Part shown: positions 61,138 through 64,000 of the stretch, one piece after another | Numbering within the stretch: the first letter of the stretch is position 1 | How the letters are laid out: every line of letters begins with the position of its first letter | Assembly (NCBI RefSeq): GCF_900100275.1 | Contig: NZ_FNET01000031.1 | Coordinates: forward strand, 1 to 64,000 | Direction of reading: 5' to 3' | Source: Lentzea albidocapillata subsp. violacea | Lineage (GTDB): Bacteria; Actinomycetota; Actinomycetes; Mycobacteriales; Pseudonocardiaceae | Length of the DNA: 64,000 nucleotides | Notes under the pieces: generated by a model | What the model was told of the DNA's origin: nothing | The model's database searches: none | Seen by the model: only the letters and a program-made list of their open reading frames with translations | Position numbers and translations under genes: made by a program

Positions 61138-62784
61138 TCACGCGGTGCTCTCCTTCATCGTGACGACGGCGGCGCCGTCGAGTGGGCAGTCGCCGCACGT
61201 TCCGCTGGTCGGTGTGCGGTAGAACAGGCAACAGCTGCGGCGAATACCGTTGGGGGACAGCGCGTTCGCCAGTACCGGGGTTGCTATCAGGCGGTCGCCG
61301 AGGTCGGTGGGGGCCAGGCGCAGGGCGCCGCGCAGTGCGGCGGCGGCGTTGCCCCACAACAGTCCTTCGGCGACGGGGACCACCGCGCGCAGTCCTTCGC
61401 ACATCGGCCGGAGGTGTTCGTCGATCATGATGCGCGTCAGCAACGCGGTGAGGTCCGGCGCCGTCCATCCTCCCGGCTCGGGCAGGGACAGTCGGACCGA
61501 GGCGTCGTCGTCCAGCTGGTAGCAGAGGCGGTCCAGGTCCGGTACGAGGTTGCCGGTGACCACCGTGCCGAGCGCGATGGACCACAGGCGCGCGGCGAGG
61601 CCGAACTGCCATGTGGACGCGGCGACCCGTTGCTCGGTCACACCGAGCCGCAGACCCGTTCGCCGCACGGCTTCGGCGACGGCGTCACGATCGGCGTAGA
61701 TGGAGTGCAGGGTGCGGCCAGGAGTGTCGCCGACGACGAAGTACGGGCTGAACGCCGAGGCTTGTGCCAGCGCGGCGGCGACATCGGCCGGGTCGGCACG
61801 CCGCACGACGGGATCCGATTGGGCCCGCGCCCAGGAGACCACGGCCGCGACGTCCGGCAGGTCGGCGGTCTTCCCGTCGGCGAGGCAGAGGTAACCGTTC
61901 GCGGTCTGCCGGATTTCGGCATCGGCCGCGCCACCGGCCGACGGAGTCCAGCCGGTGCGGGTGAGCGCCCGTTCGAGCACCACGCCGTCGGCGCCGAGCA
62001 CCCGGCACGTCCTGGTCGCGGCCGAGCGGAGGACGAAGGTGCCCGCGGTGAGATCAAACTTCAGTTCGTCGGTGTCGAACGTCGCGGAGATCAGGCCGTC
62101 GAGTGCCAGTTGCTCGGGTGGGCCGGTGTGCAGGACGCCGTCCCTGTCGAGCAGCCACACGGCGTCGGCCACGCGCAGTGCGAGCTCCAGTTCGTGCGTG
62201 GAGACGACGATGGCGAGGTCGCGTTCGGACGCGAGCTTGCGCAGCAGGCCCGTCAGCGCGACGCGGGAGGGGGCGTCGAGGAACGCGCTGGGCTCGTCGA
62301 GCAGCAGCAGGCCCGGTTCCTGGGCGAGCGCGCGGGCGGTGAGCACGCGCTGGCGTTCTCCGTCGGAGAGCTCGCCGACGTCGCGGCCGGCCAGGTGGGT
62401 CGCGGCGACTGCGTCGATGGCCCAGTCGACGATGCCGCGGTCGTGCTCGGTGAGCGCGCCGGTGAAGCCGGTGTGCGGATGCCTGCCGAAGCCGACGAGT
62501 TCGCGCGCGGTCAGCAGTCCTGGCGAGACCCGGTCGGTGAGCACGACGGCCATCCGCCGGGCGCGGTCGGTGTGCGACAGCCCGTCGAGGTCGGCACCGT
62601 CGAGATGCATTACGCCGCCCAGCGAAGGCTGCAAACCCGCCAGGGTCCGCAACAACGTTGATTTGCCGACACCGTTCGGGCCGAGCAGCACGGTCAGTTC
62701 ACCGCGTTTCGCCTCCGCGTCGAGTCCACTGAGGACGGTGCGCTTGCGGTAGCCGACGGCCAGGTCGCGCAGCAGCAGGCTCAT
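61138..62784 (-). CDS. Iron-siderophore ABC ATPase fused to FhuF-type ferric reductase
   Basis: A 548-residue fusion. Residues 1-250 are a FecE-like ATPase: Walker A LLGPNGVGKSTLLRTLAGLQ, signature LSDGERQRVLTARALAQEPG and Walker B LLLLDEPSAFLD. Residues 280-548 resemble FhuF/siderophore ferric reductases and end with the 2Fe-2S motif RRSCCLFYRTPTSGTCGDCP (C-C-x10-C-x2-C). One polypeptide would power import and reduce the ferric-siderophore. ATG 62784 overlaps the permease stop. The fusion differs from the usual separate genes. Confidence 0.88.
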   Translation of the reverse strand: MSLLLRDLAVGYRKRTVLSGLDAEAKRGELTVLLGPNGVGKSTLLRTLAGLQPSLGGVMHLDGADLDGLSHTDRARRMAVVLTDRVSPGLLTARELVGFGRHPHTGFTGALTEHDRGIVDWAIDAVAATHLAGRDVGELSDGERQRVLTARALAQEPGLLLLDEPSAFLDAPSRVALTGLLRKLASERDLAIVVSTHELELALRVADAVWLLDRDGVLHTGPPEQLALDGLISATFDTDELKFDLTAGTFVLRSAATRTCRVLGADGVVLERALTRTGWTPSAGGAADAEIRQTANGYLCLADGKTADLPDVAAVVSWARAQSDPVVRRADPADVAAALAQASAFSPYFVVGDTPGRTLHSIYADRDAVAEAVRRTGLRLGVTEQRVAASTWQFGLAARLWSIALGTVVTGNLVPDLDRLCYQLDDDASVRLSLPEPGGWTAPDLTALLTRIMIDEHLRPMCEGLRAVVPVAEGLLWGNAAAALRGALRLAPTDLGDRLIATPVLANALSPNGIRRSCCLFYRTPTSGTCGDCPLDGAAVVTMKESTA

Positions 62785-63806
62785 GAGGTGACTCCCTGCA
62801 GCGAACGGGCACGGATCAGAATGACGATCACAACGGGGGCGCCGGCCAGCGACGTGATCACGTTGATCGGCAGGACACCGCCTGGTGTCTGGGACGCGAC
62901 CGCGCACAGCAGTGCGGTCAGCGCCCCGGCCAGCAGCGTCGCCGGGAGCAGCACCCGGTGGTCGGAGGTGCCGAGCAGGCGGCGGGCGACGTGCGGCACC
63001 GCGATGCCGAGGAACCCGATCGGGCCGCAGAACGCGGTGACCGCGCCCGCGAGCAGTGACGCGCTGAGCAGCGTGATGATCCGGGCGCGCCGCACGTTGA
63101 GTCCCATCGTGCGGGCGTAGTTCTCGCCCAGCAGCAACGCGTTGAGCGGTTTGGCCGACAGCGCGGCGACCAGAAGACCCGCCGCGGTGACACCACCGAA
63201 CACGGTGAGGTCCGCGCTGGTCGTGCCGGAGAAACTGCCCAGGCCCCAGGAGATGAACTGCTGGGCGCGCTGCGGGTCGGTCCAGGTGAGCAACAGGCTG
63301 ACCAGCGCGGCGGCGGCCGCCCCGACCATGACGCCGATGACCAGCAGCGTCACCGGCGTGCGGACCACCCTGGCGAGCAGCAGGATCCCGGTCAGCACCA
63401 CCGCGGCACCGACCGCCGCCGCGGCGACCACACCGAGCCGGCCACCCGCCGCCAGACCCGCGGTGAACCCGCCGGTGCCCACCATGGTCAGCGACACGCC
63501 CAGGCTCGCGCCGGAACTGACGCCGAGGGAGAACGGGTCGGCCAGCGGGTTGCGGAACAACGTCTGCATCTGCAGCCCGGCGACGCCGAGCGCGGCGCCG
63601 GCCAGCGCCGCCGTGCCCGCGCGGGGCAGCCGGACGGTCTCGATCACCACCGTCCACCGCGGGTCCTGCGGCTCCATGCCGAGCAGCACGCGGACGGTGT
63701 CTGCCAGTGGCACGGCGACCGAGCCGACGGTGATCGCCACCGTGAGCGCCACCGCCGTGCCGATCGTCAGCGCGCCGAGAACGAGGGCACGGCGCGCGGT
63801 GGTCAC
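62781..63806 (-). CDS. FecCD-family iron-siderophore permease
   Basis: A 341-residue polytopic permease of the BtuC/FecCD family: LVLGALTIGTAVALTVAITV, RLPRAGTAALAGAALGVAGL, QMQTLFRNPLADPFSLGVSS, ITLLSASLLAGAVTAFCGPI and GFLGIAVPHVARRLLG are standard segments. GTG 63806 overlaps the stop of the binding-protein gene. The family also includes vitamin B12 permeases, but the FhuF fusion partner favours iron. Confidence 0.9.
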   Translation of the reverse strand: MTTARRALVLGALTIGTAVALTVAITVGSVAVPLADTVRVLLGMEPQDPRWTVVIETVRLPRAGTAALAGAALGVAGLQMQTLFRNPLADPFSLGVSSGASLGVSLTMVGTGGFTAGLAAGGRLGVVAAAAVGAAVVLTGILLLARVVRTPVTLLVIGVMVGAAAAALVSLLLTWTDPQRAQQFISWGLGSFSGTTSADLTVFGGVTAAGLLVAALSAKPLNALLLGENYARTMGLNVRRARIITLLSASLLAGAVTAFCGPIGFLGIAVPHVARRLLGTSDHRVLLPATLLAGALTALLCAVASQTPGGVLPINVITSLAGAPVVIVILIRARSLQGVTS

Positions 63807-64000
63807 CGGGCGACCTGGCGATAGAACGTGGTCTCGTAGCCCGGCATCAACTGGGGGTGGACGATCGCGACCAGGTCGGACAGCACCAGGTCCGGCCGGG
63901 TGACACCGCGTTCCCAGTAGTCGTTGCCGCCCTGGGGGCCGACGACCTTGCTGGGCGTCCACACCCGTCCCGTGCCGACCGCGGCGAGCTGTTCGTGCCG
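63803..64000 (-). CDS. Siderophore-binding protein, C-terminal 65 residues (cut by window edge)
   Basis: The last 65 codons of a periplasmic-type binding protein of the FecB/FhuD class: GTGRVWTPSKVVGPQGGNDY, then RPDLVLSDLVAIVHPQLMPG and the common ending YETTFYRQV. The rest lies beyond base 64000. It heads, or precedes, the permease and ATPase-reductase genes with overlapping stops and starts. Confidence 0.82.
   Translation of the reverse strand, partial: RHEQLAAVGTGRVWTPSKVVGPQGGNDYWERGVTRPDLVLSDLVAIVHPQLMPGYETTFYRQVAR

Noticed and set aside
60418-62661. 747-residue plus-strand ORF
   Set aside because: Runs across the 3' end of tfuA, the riboswitch and the antisense of the ATPase-reductase; no domain matches.
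61138-63657. One continuous 839-residue ORF
   Set aside because: The first 290 residues are an Arg/Gly-rich shadow of the permease gene in another frame. The real ATPase-reductase starts at ATG 62784.
1-64000. CRISPR array
   Set aside because: No regularly spaced direct repeats with unique spacers were seen at any position.

Overview
The window is high-GC DNA with GC-rich third codon positions, frequent GTG/TTG starts and long stop/start-overlapping operons. This points to an actinomycete, most likely of the Pseudonocardiales type (inference from gene content; no rRNA or species marker is present). It has three parts: a conjugative integrated element (about 1.5-28.7 kb), a scrap zone of decayed genes (28.7-35 kb), and a large uncatalogued ribosomal-peptide (RiPP) cluster (35.2-60.7 kb). 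The start of a chromosomal-looking iron-siderophore uptake operon follows (61.1-64 kb).

Conjugative element. A plus-strand run of small accessory genes (1.5-9.7 kb) contains a DprA paralogue and a YgjP-type metallopeptidase. It faces a minus-strand transfer operon (22-9.8 kb). In transcription order that operon encodes a HTH-bearing protein, a VirB2-like pilin, a TrbL/VirB6-like channel protein, a PrgI-type protein, a VirB4-type ATPase, a Gp88-type protein, a VirD4-type coupling ATPase, a replication-relaxation family protein and an M23 cell-wall hydrolase. So this is a type-IV-secretion ICE, not the FtsK/TraB kind. A second plus-strand run (22.4-26.7 kb) holds methyltransferase-like genes, a catalytic-domain-less recombinase relative, and a VUT transporter plus DpdA-like transglycosylase pair. 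An XRE repressor, an excisionase and a tyrosine integrase close the element. Downstream of int lies a 42-nt copy of the 3' half of a tRNA-Val(CAC), flanked on both sides by matching 21-bp repeats, which looks like an unrecombined attP. Many accessory genes here carry single-base frameshifts.

RiPP cluster. Two divergent operons start from a shared region at 55.4-55.8 kb. The right operon encodes a 52-residue candidate precursor, a hairpin, a radical SAM/SPASM enzyme, a HEXXH-type putative peptide beta-hydroxylase, a YcaO and a TfuA. The left operon is an about 19.6-kb series of mostly overlapping genes: two methyltransferases, a 2OG-Fe(II) oxygenase, an unknown protein, a dTMP-kinase-like protein, a protein kinase-like protein, an aldo/keto reductase, a NUDIX protein, a nucleotidyltransferase and a second candidate precursor (51 residues) with its own hairpin. 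A fused leader-binding/YcaO cyclodehydratase, a condensation-domain protein with a serine-less carrier domain and two ABC exporters follow. Last comes a carrier-protein cassette (adenylation enzyme, type-III PLP decarboxylase, acyl-CoA dehydrogenase, ACP). My reading is that a ribosomal peptide is heavily tailored and possibly joined to a carrier-bound, decarboxylated or dehydrogenated amino-acid unit. I cannot match this combination to a named RiPP class.

The cluster is bracketed by two inward-facing cobalamin-riboswitch sequences: a truncated one at 35.03-35.12 kb and a complete one without a downstream gene at 60.86-61.07 kb. They may mark the edges of an insertion.
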